DNA from: Glaciecola sp947496235
GTDB taxonomy: Bacteria > Pseudomonadota > Gammaproteobacteria > Enterobacterales > Alteromonadaceae
DNA: 64,000 nt
NCBI RefSeq assembly: GCF_050306235.1
Contig: NZ_JBLWFH010000002.1
Coordinates: 434,001 to 498,000, forward strand
Direction of reading: 5' to 3'
Shown: in pieces, positions 45,931 to 54,920 of the stretch
Layout of the letters: every line of letters starts with the position of its first letter
Position numbering within the stretch: position 1 is the stretch's first letter
The notes under the pieces: model-generated
Databases searched by the model: none
Told to the model about the DNA's origin: nothing
The model's input: only the letters and a program-made list of their open reading frames with translations
Translations under genes and position numbers: made by a program

Positions 45931-46527
45931 ATGGATAATTTTTCAAAGATATTTTTCTTTTTCCTGGTGTCAGTCTTTTGTGCCAGCTGTACCAGTATTC
46001 CAATAAGCACAATGCTCAAATATAGAAATGCCGATGAGTCACTATTGCAAGAGCTCAGTCATGAAGACATGAGGGTTAAAGCTCAGTTGTTAGGCGGCTA
46101 TATGATCAATCCGGATAAAACGCGAATGGTTTTAACCTCTGAAGATGAAAACGGGGAACAAGTATTTGCATTTAGTTTGAGTTTGTTGGAACAAGAGTTT
46201 TCTGAAATTGAGGCGGGCTGGTTTAGTAGCGCTAGTTATATGCATGAAGCTCTTTTTAAGCTATCTGAAGAAGGAAAGCTTGATTTACAAAATTTGCAAA
46301 AACAAATACTCAATCGAACAGATAAAGGTAAAACTAGCTTTGATGTTTCAGTTAATCTAAGTTTGATAACAAATGATCAAGTACCTGCATCTGTTTATGA
46401 TGAACTATGTGGCGAAAGTGTCTACTTTTCTATTTGGATAAAGCCCAACGCAAAAGAAGATTTTGTACATCTTTTTGACGAGGCTGAAATGACGTTAAAT
46501 TGCAAAGTTGACGAACAAACTGGATAA
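45931..46527 (+). CDS. Unrecognised lipoprotein
   Basis: The 198-residue protein has a signal ending VFCASC, which is close to a lipobox, so lipidation at Cys20 is likely. The remainder is soluble and acidic with no family I recognise (DMRVKAQLLGGYMIN; DEAEMTLNCKV at the end). It follows the kinase gene by 46 bp on the same strand and ends at a strong terminator, so it is probably in the kinase operon. Confidence 0.55.
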   Translation: MDNFSKIFFFFLVSVFCASCTSIPISTMLKYRNADESLLQELSHEDMRVKAQLLGGYMINPDKTRMVLTSEDENGEQVFAFSLSLLEQEFSEIEAGWFSSASYMHEALFKLSEEGKLDLQNLQKQILNRTDKGKTSFDVSVNLSLITNDQVPASVYDELCGESVYFSIWIKPNAKEDFVHLFDEAEMTLNCKVDEQTG

Positions 46528-46534
46528 CCATAAT

Positions 46535-46571
46535 AAAAGGAGTGACACTACTCGAAAACATCACTCCTTTT
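46535..46571. terminator. Bidirectional terminator
   Basis: An 11-bp perfect stem AAAAGGAGTGA/TCACTCCTTTT with a 15-base loop lies between the convergent lipoprotein and gluzincin-like genes. Confidence 0.88.
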
Positions 46572-46584
46572 GAAATACCTGGTT

Positions 46585-47337
46585 TTAACAATCCTGACTA
46601 GCGTTTTCCACAAACGCCATCCCATAGCGATGCCGCAAAAAATCAATCCACATTGATTCAAATTCTGCGGTGGTTACATCAAGAACAGCCTCTAAATTGG
46701 CATTTGTCTTGACTAGTTCGATCAATTTTTGCTTATCCCAAGTGGAAAGTATGAAATCCGTTATGTAATAACCCAGTTTATAGATATTAAATGGATGCTC
46801 TTCCAAATTTTGTAGAGTGGGAAAAACGTCTTCTGCTAGACACTTTAACGTATTGATTTTAGGCACAGGTGGTCGTTCAGATTCAAATATCGCAATAGCC
46901 TCCCAAAGCCATCTTGGGTTGTTATTAAACTGGCTATTTATGGCTAAAGTTACTAAATGTGTATATTCATGCACAACGCCAAGACCAATATCGGGCCTGC
47001 CATTGAAAAATCGAGCTTCCCAATCTTTAGGTACCACATAGCCTTGTACGAATTGTGCGTTGTCACCATAACTTGCCTCAAACGAGTGGCGATCTTGCCA
47101 GATCTTTATGGTGACTTGAGGCATATTTTGGATTTCGTAACGGGTTAAAATGCGCTCGTTGTTTGCTTCTACGATGGAACTGACTTGTTGAATAGTGTGG
47201 TTTGGCACATCGCCAATTGCGATGTATTTTATCCCCTTTTGTTGACTGAAAACGGTAAAACTTAAGCTCACCAAAGCTATAACAAATAAAAAGTAATAGC
47301 GTAAAAACGCGCCTCGTTGGTTATTTCGTGTATACAT
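46585..47337 (-). CDS. Exported gluzincin-like (peptidase MA) protein
   Basis: The 250-residue protein has an N-terminal signal anchor (YYFLFVIALVSLSFTVFS). The metal site is GVVHEYTHLV (HExxH) and then PRWLWEAIAIFESE, giving the third ligand Glu of gluzincins. The preceding part (PQVTIKIWQDRHSFEASYG) also fits peptidase_MA-type proteins. Catalysis is plausible but not certain. It is monocistronic. Confidence 0.65.
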   Translation of the reverse strand: MYTRNNQRGAFLRYYFLFVIALVSLSFTVFSQQKGIKYIAIGDVPNHTIQQVSSIVEANNERILTRYEIQNMPQVTIKIWQDRHSFEASYGDNAQFVQGYVVPKDWEARFFNGRPDIGLGVVHEYTHLVTLAINSQFNNNPRWLWEAIAIFESERPPVPKINTLKCLAEDVFPTLQNLEEHPFNIYKLGYYITDFILSTWDKQKLIELVKTNANLEAVLDVTTAEFESMWIDFLRHRYGMAFVENASQDC

Positions 47338-47414
47338 ATAAAACCTTTGAAAAAATTAATGAGATAGCGCTTCTTTATAGAAGCGATTAAGACAAATAAA
47401 ACGCAACGAAAGCA

Positions 47415-47882
47415 TTAGTCAAAGGCGTTGATTATTTTATACAGTAGATTGGCTTGTTTATTGTGGGTGAGCCGATATTGATGTCGACTACGATTTAATT
47501 GCCAGTCTGGCGGGGTATTAACTACTTCCAAACCAAGCATCATTACAGGTTGGTCAATTATTTGAATGAAGTCATCAAATATCCAATTTGGTTGTTGTTT
47601 TCGATGTTCAAATTTATGAGCAGACGCAATTGAGCTTAGTAAAGGTTGTGATTCTTCAACTTGATTGTTTAATTGAGAAAAGTTTGACCAAGATTCGTGT
47701 GAATATTGGTGATTCTGGTAGTGACTAACAAAAAAACTAAGCCAGGCGAAAACCAGAGCTGATACGCCACATAACATCAGTTGTTTTGTTAACTTTATCT
47801 TGATCATAGAATATAGGTTCGCCTTTCCAACTAGCCCAACAATGGCGCCTTTGTGCTCAAAATTCAAGAGTATCCTGCTCAT
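47415..47882 (-). CDS. Unrecognised single-pass membrane protein
   Basis: The frame gives 155 residues from the ATG at 47882; an internal ATG at 47807 would give 130 residues starting at MIKIKLTKQL, just ahead of the membrane helix (LMLCGVSALVFAWLSFFV), and is as likely. The rest is soluble, with WQLNRSRHQYRLTHN near the end, somewhat like small pilus-assembly or type II secretion accessory proteins. I do not recognise it. Confidence 0.5.
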   Translation of the reverse strand: MSRILLNFEHKGAIVGLVGKANLYSMIKIKLTKQLMLCGVSALVFAWLSFFVSHYQNHQYSHESWSNFSQLNNQVEESQPLLSSIASAHKFEHRKQQPNWIFDDFIQIIDQPVMMLGLEVVNTPPDWQLNRSRHQYRLTHNKQANLLYKIINAFD

Positions 47883-47888
47883 TTCTCA

Positions 47889-48065
47889 TTTTTTGAGTGG
47901 TTATTTTTCATCCAATTAGAAAGTGCCACTAAATACGACAATAGACAAAGCTTTTTGAAAAAATTAAAAGAAGCTGGGGAGCAAACTACCGAAGAATGGT
48001 TGCAAGTAAACGGTGATAAATTAGGGAAACAACCTAGTTGTGATATTGAAGCATTGTTTGATTAA
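47889..48065 (+). pseudogene. 3' remnant of a patatin-like phospholipase gene
   Basis: About 55 codons read SATKYDNRQSFLKKLKEAGE then EEWLQVNGDKLGK and DIEALFD. This resembles the extreme C-terminus of NTE/RssA-type patatin-like phospholipases (Asn/Asp-FLxxLxxxGxxxAxxWL...IGxxSxxDI). The catalytic Ser/Asp part is absent, and upstream sequence belongs to the opposite strand. It is a leftover 3' end next to a large hairpin. Confidence 0.45.
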
Positions 48066-48087
48066 GCTCGACTACCTATATTTAAGG

Positions 48088-48122
48088 TTAGGAAATCCCG
48101 CACTTTGTGCGGGATTTCCTAA
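48088..48122. terminator. Strong inverted repeat, terminator
   Basis: A 16-bp perfect stem (TTAGGAAATCCCGCAC and complement) with a TTT loop. It ends pntB transcription on the minus strand and the patatin remnant on the plus strand. Confidence 0.85.
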
Positions 48123-48136
48123 GATAATACTTCAGA

Positions 48137-49525
48137 TTAATCGTCACTAAACTCCCGAATGATACTGTTAATAGTATCCTTCGCGTCACCTAACACCATG
48201 CGAGTGTTATCCTTGAAGAAGAGTGGATTATCGACCCCAGCAAAACCTGCATTTGCTGATCGCTTCAGGACGAATACGGTTTTAGCGCGATACACTTCAA
48301 TCACCGGCATTCCGTAAATTGGACTTCCCTTCATTTCTTTGGCAGCAGGGTTAACAACGTCGTTGGCGCCAATAACGATAACAACATCGTAGTTTTCCAT
48401 ACGAGGATTTACAGCATCCATTTCACACAATAGCTCATAAGGCACATCCGCTTCTGCTAGTAAAACATTCATATGCCCTGGCATTCTTCCCGCTACTGGG
48501 TGAATAGCGTATTCAACGGTACAATTATTTTCTTCAAGTAGCGTCTGCATTTCACGTACTGCATGCTGTGCTTGAGCAACAGCCATACCATAACCGGGCA
48601 CAACTAAAACAGATTGAGCGGCTTCAAGCACATAAAAGGCGTCTTGAGCTGACATGATCTTTACTTCACCTTCGATCGCTTCGCCCATTTCTACAGGTTT
48701 AGCAAAACCAGAGAGTAATACGTTCATCAGGGATCTATTCATGGCTTTACACATGATATTGGTCAATATTAGTCCTGATGCGCCAACCAGCAGGCCAGTA
48801 ACGATCAAGATGGTATTTCCCACTGCAACACCAGCAGCGCAAGCTGCAACCCCCGAATAAGAGTTTAGCAACGCGATAACCACAGGCATGTCGGCACCAC
48901 CAATGGAAACTGTCGCCCAAATACCAAAACTTAGGGCAAGCGCAATAGCAATATAAAGCCAAATTGGGTTACTTGGGTCTGTTACAAAGAGGTAGCCGAT
49001 CCCAATAAACGCGATTAGATGCAATACACTGAGTTCCCTTAGACCCGTAAATATAAGAGCTTTCGACGACATTTTGCCTGATAGCTTACCCCAAGCGACA
49101 ACAGAACCTGAAAAGGTTACACCGCCAATTAAGATGGTCAAAAAGACTGTAACAAATACCAATTTATCCGTCGTAAGCAGGCTAATGGTGTTCATTCCTG
49201 AAATAGTTGCCCATCCAAGTAATAAAGAGGCTGCACCACCAAAACCGTTAAATAGGGATACCATTTCGGGCATTTGGGTCATTTCAACTGTCTTTGCTTT
49301 CCAAGCACCATAAGCACCACCTATCACAAACCCTAGAAGGATCCAGTGATAGCTAATAATTTGCTGGTCGATAAGGGTGACTACTACTGCGATTAGCATC
49401 CCGATTGCAGAGACTAGATTGCCTTTTTTTGCGCTAGATGGGTGGCTGAGTAACTTTAAGCCAATAATAAATAATGTAGTTGCCAAAACGTAGGCAAGAT
49501 TAATGATCAATGCGTTATCATTCAC
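48137..49525 (-). CDS. pntB: NAD(P) transhydrogenase subunit beta
   Basis: PntB carries the NADP-binding domain III and part of the proton channel that drives hydride transfer from NADH to NADP+. The 462 residues begin with eight or nine membrane helices (GFVIGGAYGAWKAKTVEMTQ in the middle). Domain III follows (VVPGYGMAVAQAQHAVREM; IGANDVVNPAAKE; KRSANAGFAGVDNPLF). It is the third gene of the pnt operon. Confidence 0.95.
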   Translation of the reverse strand: MNDNALIINLAYVLATTLFIIGLKLLSHPSSAKKGNLVSAIGMLIAVVVTLIDQQIISYHWILLGFVIGGAYGAWKAKTVEMTQMPEMVSLFNGFGGAASLLLGWATISGMNTISLLTTDKLVFVTVFLTILIGGVTFSGSVVAWGKLSGKMSSKALIFTGLRELSVLHLIAFIGIGYLFVTDPSNPIWLYIAIALALSFGIWATVSIGGADMPVVIALLNSYSGVAACAAGVAVGNTILIVTGLLVGASGLILTNIMCKAMNRSLMNVLLSGFAKPVEMGEAIEGEVKIMSAQDAFYVLEAAQSVLVVPGYGMAVAQAQHAVREMQTLLEENNCTVEYAIHPVAGRMPGHMNVLLAEADVPYELLCEMDAVNPRMENYDVVIVIGANDVVNPAAKEMKGSPIYGMPVIEVYRAKTVFVLKRSANAGFAGVDNPLFFKDNTRMVLGDAKDTINSIIREFSDD

Positions 49526-49537
49526 AGCATAGTCCCC

Positions 49538-49822
49538 TTACTTGCCTTGTTTCTTTTTAAACATACTTAGCATACGGTCAGTGACCATATAACCACCGAC
49601 CACATTGATACTTGCTAATGCCACAGCTGCGGTGCCAAGAATGGTTGTGAGTATGTCGTTATCAGCACCGGAGGCTACTAAAGCACCCACAAGGGTTATG
49701 CCTGATATGGCATTTGACCCTGACATCAAAGGCGTATGCAGAGTAGCGGGCACCTTGCGTATTAATTCAAAACCTAAAAATGCCGCTAAAAGAATGATAA
49801 AAATTAGATAAATAGTTTCCAT
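49538..49822 (-). CDS. NAD(P) transhydrogenase alpha subunit, membrane part
   Basis: The 94 residues have three or four helices (IYLIFIILLAAFLGFELI; TPLMSGSNAISGITLVGAL). This corresponds to the C-terminal membrane segment of PntA, here a separate gene, as in the three-subunit form (PntAA, PntAB, PntB). It lies 12 bp before pntB and 3 bp after the preceding gene. Confidence 0.92.
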   Translation of the reverse strand: METIYLIFIILLAAFLGFELIRKVPATLHTPLMSGSNAISGITLVGALVASGADNDILTTILGTAAVALASINVVGGYMVTDRMLSMFKKKQGK

Positions 49823-49825
49823 AAC

Positions 49826-50983
49826 TTACTCCTTGCCATAGGCTTTTTTAAGCATTTCATTTGATATTTGCCCTTGGTGAGTGATAACACTCTGCGCTAA
49901 TATTTCGTCTTCAAGGTTCAATGCAAAGCATTTATTTTCTGCATCAAAAAACTCATCGATAAGATTTAAGAGGTTATTGGCATACATATCTGTAGCATCT
50001 CTGGCTACTTGTTGGCTCCAATTGCCATCACCAACGACAGTTACGCCTTCTACTATCGCGGTTTGACCAGGAATTGAGCCTTCTACGTTGCCTCCAGAAA
50101 GTGCCGCCATATCGACCACTACACTGCCGGGTCGCATCTTAGAAAGTGTTTCTTTGCTGATTAAAACCGGTGGTTTTCTACCAAATAATTGAGCAGTAGT
50201 GATGACAATATCTGAATCCGCGATAGCGTCTTGTTGAGCTTCTTGCTGTTTAATCTTTTGCTCTTCGGTTAGTTCTTTGGCATAACCGTCTTTGGTTTGT
50301 CCGGTTTCACCTATGTCGATTTTAAGAAATTTACCGCCTAAAGATTCAACCTGTTCAGCCACCACTTCACGAGTATCATAGGCCAACACATTAGCTCCCA
50401 AACGTTTAGCTGTTGCGATAGCTTGAAGTCCAGCAACACCAGCGCCAATCACAAACACTTTTGCAGGTTTAATGGTGCCAGATGGCGTCATCATCATGGG
50501 TAGTATACTGGGGAGCTTATTAGCCGCCTGCATTAGCATTACATAACCAGCCAAACTAGCCTGTGAACTTAAGGCATCCATCTTTTGTGCTCGTGAAGAA
50601 CGTGGGATCATTTCAACCGAGAGTGTAGAAACTCCCTTATGAGCTAGAGTTTCAACCAATTCTTGTTGGAAGAAGGGATCTATATGACCGACGACCAAGG
50701 CTTCTTTTTTAAATTGTTCCAGATGCTCAGGTGCGGGACGGTTGACGTAGAAAACTATGTCTGCATCAGACATCACACTATTGGAAGCTTCGACAAGGGT
50801 TGCACCTTGATCTGCATATTCCTGGTCTGAATAACCTGATAGGACTCCCGCGCCTTTTTCAATTTGCACGTTTAATCCCATTCGGCTAAACCGCATAACA
50901 GTAGCGGGTGTTACCGCGCAACGCTTCTCAACGAAATTGTCGTTATTGGCGTGATTTGCTTCATTTAATACTAAGAGATTCAA
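49826..50983 (-). CDS. pntA: NAD(P) transhydrogenase alpha subunit, NAD-binding part
   Basis: This subunit holds the soluble NAD(H)-binding domain I. VEKRCAVTPATVMRFSRMG is near the N-terminus. The Rossmann motif is VIGAGVAGLQAIATAKRLGA, and RPGSVVVDMAALSGGNVE completes the fold. AAGGAGG (50990-50996 on the minus strand) directly abuts an ATG at 50989, leaving no spacing; the in-frame TTG at 50983, six bases on, is the better start. A longer frame to 51025 adds nothing family-like. Confidence 0.9.
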   Translation of the reverse strand: MNLLVLNEANHANNDNFVEKRCAVTPATVMRFSRMGLNVQIEKGAGVLSGYSDQEYADQGATLVEASNSVMSDADIVFYVNRPAPEHLEQFKKEALVVGHIDPFFQQELVETLAHKGVSTLSVEMIPRSSRAQKMDALSSQASLAGYVMLMQAANKLPSILPMMMTPSGTIKPAKVFVIGAGVAGLQAIATAKRLGANVLAYDTREVVAEQVESLGGKFLKIDIGETGQTKDGYAKELTEEQKIKQQEAQQDAIADSDIVITTAQLFGRKPPVLISKETLSKMRPGSVVVDMAALSGGNVEGSIPGQTAIVEGVTVVGDGNWSQQVARDATDMYANNLLNLIDEFFDAENKCFALNLEDEILAQSVITHQGQISNEMLKKAYGKE

Positions 50984-50989
50984 AAGCAT

Positions 50990-51407
50990 CCTCCTTCCAT
51001 TGGGCAATATTATCCTAACTGCCAATAAAGGCAGTTAAGGGTTTCTGTTTTAACCGATAGGTGCTTTTGATCTATTTACTACATAATTGAAAGGATAAAG
51101 TACTATAAGCGTTGTTTATACCTGATAATTACGTAATTTTCCGTTTATCGTTATTTTTGTATGGAAAGACCTCTGCTAAGGCCCAATATTGCAAATAATT
51201 TAAATAAGTTGAAAGAATTGATTCTTATGTAATATAAATATTTGGTTATATAGAATTAGTTACCCATAAGTATAACTTATAGTTCAAATAAGTCATAGAT
51301 AAATAACAAAGGTAACTAAACTGACGATCGTCAGTTTAGTTAGCGATAAAGTGCGGATTATTAATTTAGTGCAGAGCTTTTCTAAGGCCACCAAGTGACC
51401 TAGGCTT
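50990..51407. other. Intergenic region upstream of pnt, with palindromes
   Basis: No gene is seen. It contains the pnt ribosome site, a 12-bp palindrome AATTACGTAATT (51127-51138) and a 30-bp perfect palindrome (51313-51342). It is otherwise AT-rich. Confidence 0.6.
51313..51342. promoter_or_regulatory. 30-bp perfect palindrome
   Basis: The half-site TAACTAAACTGACGA is followed by its exact complement; GATC forms the centre. The core CTGAC-GATC-GTCAG has the form of a TetR-family operator. No U-tract follows on either strand, so a terminator is less likely. It lies between the tpm 3' end and the pnt operon promoter. Confidence 0.6.
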
Positions 51408-52055
51408 TTATGTATTGGGCTTTAAATACCAAATGTGTTCTTTAGCAGGTACACCCCTCACGCCGCCATCGGCATCAACTTCCGTGAGTAAATCGAGCGC
51501 AAAATATTCTTGATAGCTGTCATGTATTGAATTTTTGCTGTGAGAAAAAGGGGGACCTTGGATAAGTTCTTGATCATAATCATAGGTAATTAATAACTGA
51601 GGGGCAGCTTTTGTTAGTTTGACAACCTGAACCACATAATCATCACGCATACTTTCAGGCATAGCAACAAATGCGGCTCGGTCATAGGTGAAATCCACAG
51701 GCCCTAAGAGTTCTGCGTCCAATTGGAAAATATCGCCAACATACACGGTGAGACTTTGGACAGAGTATTTTTTATGATTATCAAGTTGGATAATTTCTGG
51801 ATTTACATCTAAAGATGAAAATAGTTCAATTACTGCTGATTCAACTAATTCACAGGCAACAACCTCGTATCCTTTACTGAGTATCCAGCCAATATCCAGT
51901 GTTTTACCGCACAGGGGCACAAAAACTGTAGGCGAGTTAATCGCTTCTGCTTGTATAAGTGTCGGTAAGAATTCAATTAAAAATGGGTTGATATCTTTTT
52001 GGTGAAAGCCAATTTGATTTTTTTCCCACTTATCATGCCAAAAATTGTGTTCCAT
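51408..52055 (-). CDS. tpm: Thiopurine S-methyltransferase
   Basis: This 215-residue SAM-dependent methyltransferase has the TPMT pattern: FWHDKWEKNQIGFHQKDINP at the start, VFVPLCGKTLDIGWILSKGY for SAM binding, VVACELVESAV, and DFTYDRAAFVAMPESMRDDY. Bacterial members also methylate selenium and tellurium compounds. It is monocistronic. Confidence 0.92.
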   Translation of the reverse strand: MEHNFWHDKWEKNQIGFHQKDINPFLIEFLPTLIQAEAINSPTVFVPLCGKTLDIGWILSKGYEVVACELVESAVIELFSSLDVNPEIIQLDNHKKYSVQSLTVYVGDIFQLDAELLGPVDFTYDRAAFVAMPESMRDDYVVQVVKLTKAAPQLLITYDYDQELIQGPPFSHSKNSIHDSYQEYFALDLLTEVDADGGVRGVPAKEHIWYLKPNT

Positions 52056-52272
52056 TGTACTTATCTATTCTTTTAGTTTAGCGATACTTTATTGGACCCA
52101 ACAACTTCCTGCAAGAGTGTATTAATTCCCAATTGCTTTAAAGTTATTAAGTATTGGCTAAACGCATGGTCTGAACTAGGTGCCTGAAAAGAAAAAGTGA
52201 TAACAAAACTGATTTCAAAAAAAGAGACTTCATTTAGTGACCTATAAATAAAAGTAAAAACGCGGTTAAAAA

Positions 52273-52506
52273 CTAGCTGAACTTAAACTCAGACTTAAAG
52301 TAGTTAACAATTTTAGACACTAAAGATTGCTTTTCTTTATAAGACTTTTTAGTAAACATTGGATCATGTTTATGTCCGCTGGCAATGGCGATCATGTCAG
52401 CAATATCATCAATGTATTCCTCGTATTTCTCATTGTAACTGCCTAACTGCTCTTCGTTATGAGTTTGAGATTTTGCTTCTTTTTTTAATTTGCTGACGTT
52501 ATCCAT
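52273..52506 (-). CDS. Small hypothetical protein
   Basis: The 77-residue protein is charged, with no signal or membrane helix (EEYIDDIADMIAIASGHKHD, then KIVNYFKSEFKFS). AGAGG lies ahead of the ATG. No family is recognised; it might be a chance frame. Confidence 0.3.
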   Translation of the reverse strand: MDNVSKLKKEAKSQTHNEEQLGSYNEKYEEYIDDIADMIAIASGHKHDPMFTKKSYKEKQSLVSKIVNYFKSEFKFS

Positions 52507-52759
52507 TTTCCGATGCCTCTTTTAAATCATGATATGTAGAAATCCATCTTAGAAATGACAATGCAAAGACCAAACCAGAACAGAAATCTAAATATTTCAA
52601 TATATTAGACAGGTTAAGTAATGAAAAAATTTGCACTATTGTGAAAAATTTACTCGCAGAAGAGTGAAAAAGTTGCAAAAAACCTAAATTTAATTTTAGT
52701 CTTAAGTTTAGCCTAAGGTTGACATTGTATTCTGAAATCATTAACTGAGCGGAGACGTA

Positions 52760-53467
52760 ATGATGCAGTTGCTTCAGAATACAAATTTAGCAATACAGAT
52801 TGGCAATAAGACTAAGTGTGCGAATGCGACTAAGTTTGCCTTTGATATTGCCTTGCACCTAGCCAATGAAATTGGCAGAGACAGAGTAGAAGACTTCATT
52901 AAGCAGGGCTTTAAAAAAGCCTACGGAGCTGAAGTAAATGTTTCTATGCCATGGCTATTGTCTATTAGTAAAGGTGACCTGAAAGCTGCATTAGGTATTC
53001 GCCCTGCAACATCTACTCTTTTTATTGAGCAGTACATTGATGTTCCCATTGAGCAGGCAATTAGTGTACTTGCACCAGACGTTAATCGACATCAAATTGC
53101 TGAAATTGGCCACTTGTACAGTAACTCTAATAGATTCACCATCCCACTTTTCATGGTAACTGCGATATCTTTACTTTGTAACAACTATGAGTACATGGTG
53201 TTTTCAGCCACTGAGCACGTATTAAGTTTAATTACTCGTGCAGGCATCAATTGTTCACAAATTGCAAAAGCTGATGTATCAAAATTGACACCTCCCGTCG
53301 ATAATTGGGGAAGCTACTACGACACTAATCCGGTTGTAGTAGCGGTTTCTCTTTATGATGTGGTTCAGGCTATCAGCAATGACAAAGGCTTAGCTTCAGT
53401 ATTCGCTGATTTAGATGAAAAAATTGCGCGTACTACTGAGAAACTGAATAAGGCATCTTCCCTATGA
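52760..53467 (+). CDS. Thermostable-hemolysin family protein
   Basis: The 235-residue protein has IAEIGHLYSNSNRFTIPLFM and AVSLYDVVQAISNDKGLASV, with VNVSMPWLLSISKGDLKAAL earlier. This matches the T_hemolysin family (Vibrio delta-VPH), which has a GNAT/autoinducer-synthase-like look in the strand-helix EIGxL region. No signal peptide is present, so the haemolysin name is probably not its direct role. It is the first gene of a five-gene operon; its TGA overlaps the next ATG (ATGA). A TTGACA at 52719-52724 may be its -35. Confidence 0.75.
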   Translation: MMQLLQNTNLAIQIGNKTKCANATKFAFDIALHLANEIGRDRVEDFIKQGFKKAYGAEVNVSMPWLLSISKGDLKAALGIRPATSTLFIEQYIDVPIEQAISVLAPDVNRHQIAEIGHLYSNSNRFTIPLFMVTAISLLCNNYEYMVFSATEHVLSLITRAGINCSQIAKADVSKLTPPVDNWGSYYDTNPVVVAVSLYDVVQAISNDKGLASVFADLDEKIARTTEKLNKASSL

Positions 53468-54909
53468 ACCTTATCCAACAAATTGCCAATACAAGGGGAG
53501 ATTTCCCTGCATTGGTATCAGGTGAAGAAGTTATTTCATACGGTGAATTACACGCTAGAATCAGCAAATTGAGAGATTGGTTATCTAAGCAAAATGTTTC
53601 TTCTGTTGCATTGCAAGCCCAAAACAGCATTGACTGGGTAATTTTAGATTTGGCTTGTCAGGCACAGGGTATTTTGCTGACACCTATCCCATTATTTTTT
53701 ACTCGGACCCAAAAACAAAGGGTAGTCGATTCTGCAAAACCGCAACTTATCTTCAATGATCAAAACAAAGGTGAAGCCTTATCTGTATCTGATTGCGGGA
53801 TAAGCCTTGATGTTCAAAAAACGAAATTAATCTCATCACCAGAGGTACCGGAACTGACGGTAAAAATAACCTATACATCGGGTTCAACAGGTGAGCCTAA
53901 AGGTGTGTGTTTAAGTGCGCAAAATCAGTTGGCAGTGGCTAGTGCTTTGGTTCAAACCATAGGTATTCAAAAACCTAAGCATCTTTGTTTATTGCCACTT
54001 CCCACCCTGCTTGAAAATATTGCCGGTGTTTACGCTCCTTTGTTAGTGGAAGGCACAGTTGTATTAGAGAATGATGAAGCTAGAGGCTTTAGCGGTAGCC
54101 GATTGGTTTCACCACAAGCATTAGTAGCCACAATTTCAAAGCATCAACCTAACACCTTGATTTTGGTACCTGAGTTGTTGCAGTTATTGATATTTATGGT
54201 GAACAAAGGTTGGCAGCCACCCGCGTCATTACAATTTATTGCGGTTGGTGGAAGCTTGGTTGCGCCCCAGTTATTAGCAACAGCTCGAGAACTAAACCTG
54301 CCCGTATTTCAAGGTTATGGTCTATCCGAATGCGGTTCTGTAGTCAGCTTATGTACGCCAAAAGATAAGATTGATAGCGTGGGGCGAATTTTGCCACAAG
54401 TTCAAGTGAAAACGGTCAATAAAGAATTGGTAGTGTCAGGTAATAGCTTCTTAGGCTATGTAGATATGCCGGAAACCTGGCACCAAAGTCAAGTACACAC
54501 AGGTGATATCGCGGAAGTGAGAGATGGTAACCTGTATATTCAAGGTCGTATTAAAAACACCATTATTAATTCCTTTGGTCGCAATATTTCACCAGAGTGG
54601 ATTGAATCTGAATTATTGTCCACAGGCATGTTCAGCCAAGCCGTTGTTATTGGCGATGCTAAGCCATTTTGCTCAGCTATTCTTGTACCCGTAGAAGCAA
54701 ACATTCCAGCAGCTTTAATTGAAAAAACATTGTACCAAGTGAATCAAAATTTACCTGACTACGCGCAGGTAAAAAATCCCATTTTGTTAACAGCGCCTAT
54801 GGATACCCAAAGCGGTTTGTACACAGCAAATCACAGACCACGTAGAGGCGCCATTCAACAACATTTTCAGCATCAAATTGCGCAAATTTATGCAAAAGCA
54901 TGCGCATAG
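53464..54909 (+). CDS. AMP-dependent acyl ligase, short form
   Basis: The 481-residue protein belongs to the ANL superfamily. ITYTSGSTGEPKGVCLS is the ATP-binding A3 motif, GYGLSECGSV A5, TGDIAEVRDGNLYIQGRIKN A7/A8. It would activate a fatty or other carboxylic acid as an acyl-AMP, then the thioester. At A10 the expected Gly-Lys is His457-Arg458 (TANHRPRR), so the catalytic lysine is replaced by Arg. It is translationally coupled to the hemolysin-family gene. No acyl-carrier protein is present in the operon, so CoA or a distant carrier would be used. Confidence 0.8.
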   Translation: MNLIQQIANTRGDFPALVSGEEVISYGELHARISKLRDWLSKQNVSSVALQAQNSIDWVILDLACQAQGILLTPIPLFFTRTQKQRVVDSAKPQLIFNDQNKGEALSVSDCGISLDVQKTKLISSPEVPELTVKITYTSGSTGEPKGVCLSAQNQLAVASALVQTIGIQKPKHLCLLPLPTLLENIAGVYAPLLVEGTVVLENDEARGFSGSRLVSPQALVATISKHQPNTLILVPELLQLLIFMVNKGWQPPASLQFIAVGGSLVAPQLLATARELNLPVFQGYGLSECGSVVSLCTPKDKIDSVGRILPQVQVKTVNKELVVSGNSFLGYVDMPETWHQSQVHTGDIAEVRDGNLYIQGRIKNTIINSFGRNISPEWIESELLSTGMFSQAVVIGDAKPFCSAILVPVEANIPAALIEKTLYQVNQNLPDYAQVKNPILLTAPMDTQSGLYTANHRPRRGAIQQHFQHQIAQIYAKACA

Positions 54910-54920
54910 GAGTGAATATT

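Noticed and set aside
52499..52741. 80-codon frame whose stop overlaps the start of the 77-residue ORF
   Set aside because: It begins 18 bp from the divergent hemolysin-family start, has no ribosome site and consists of a low-complexity LNLRLNLRLKLNLG opening.
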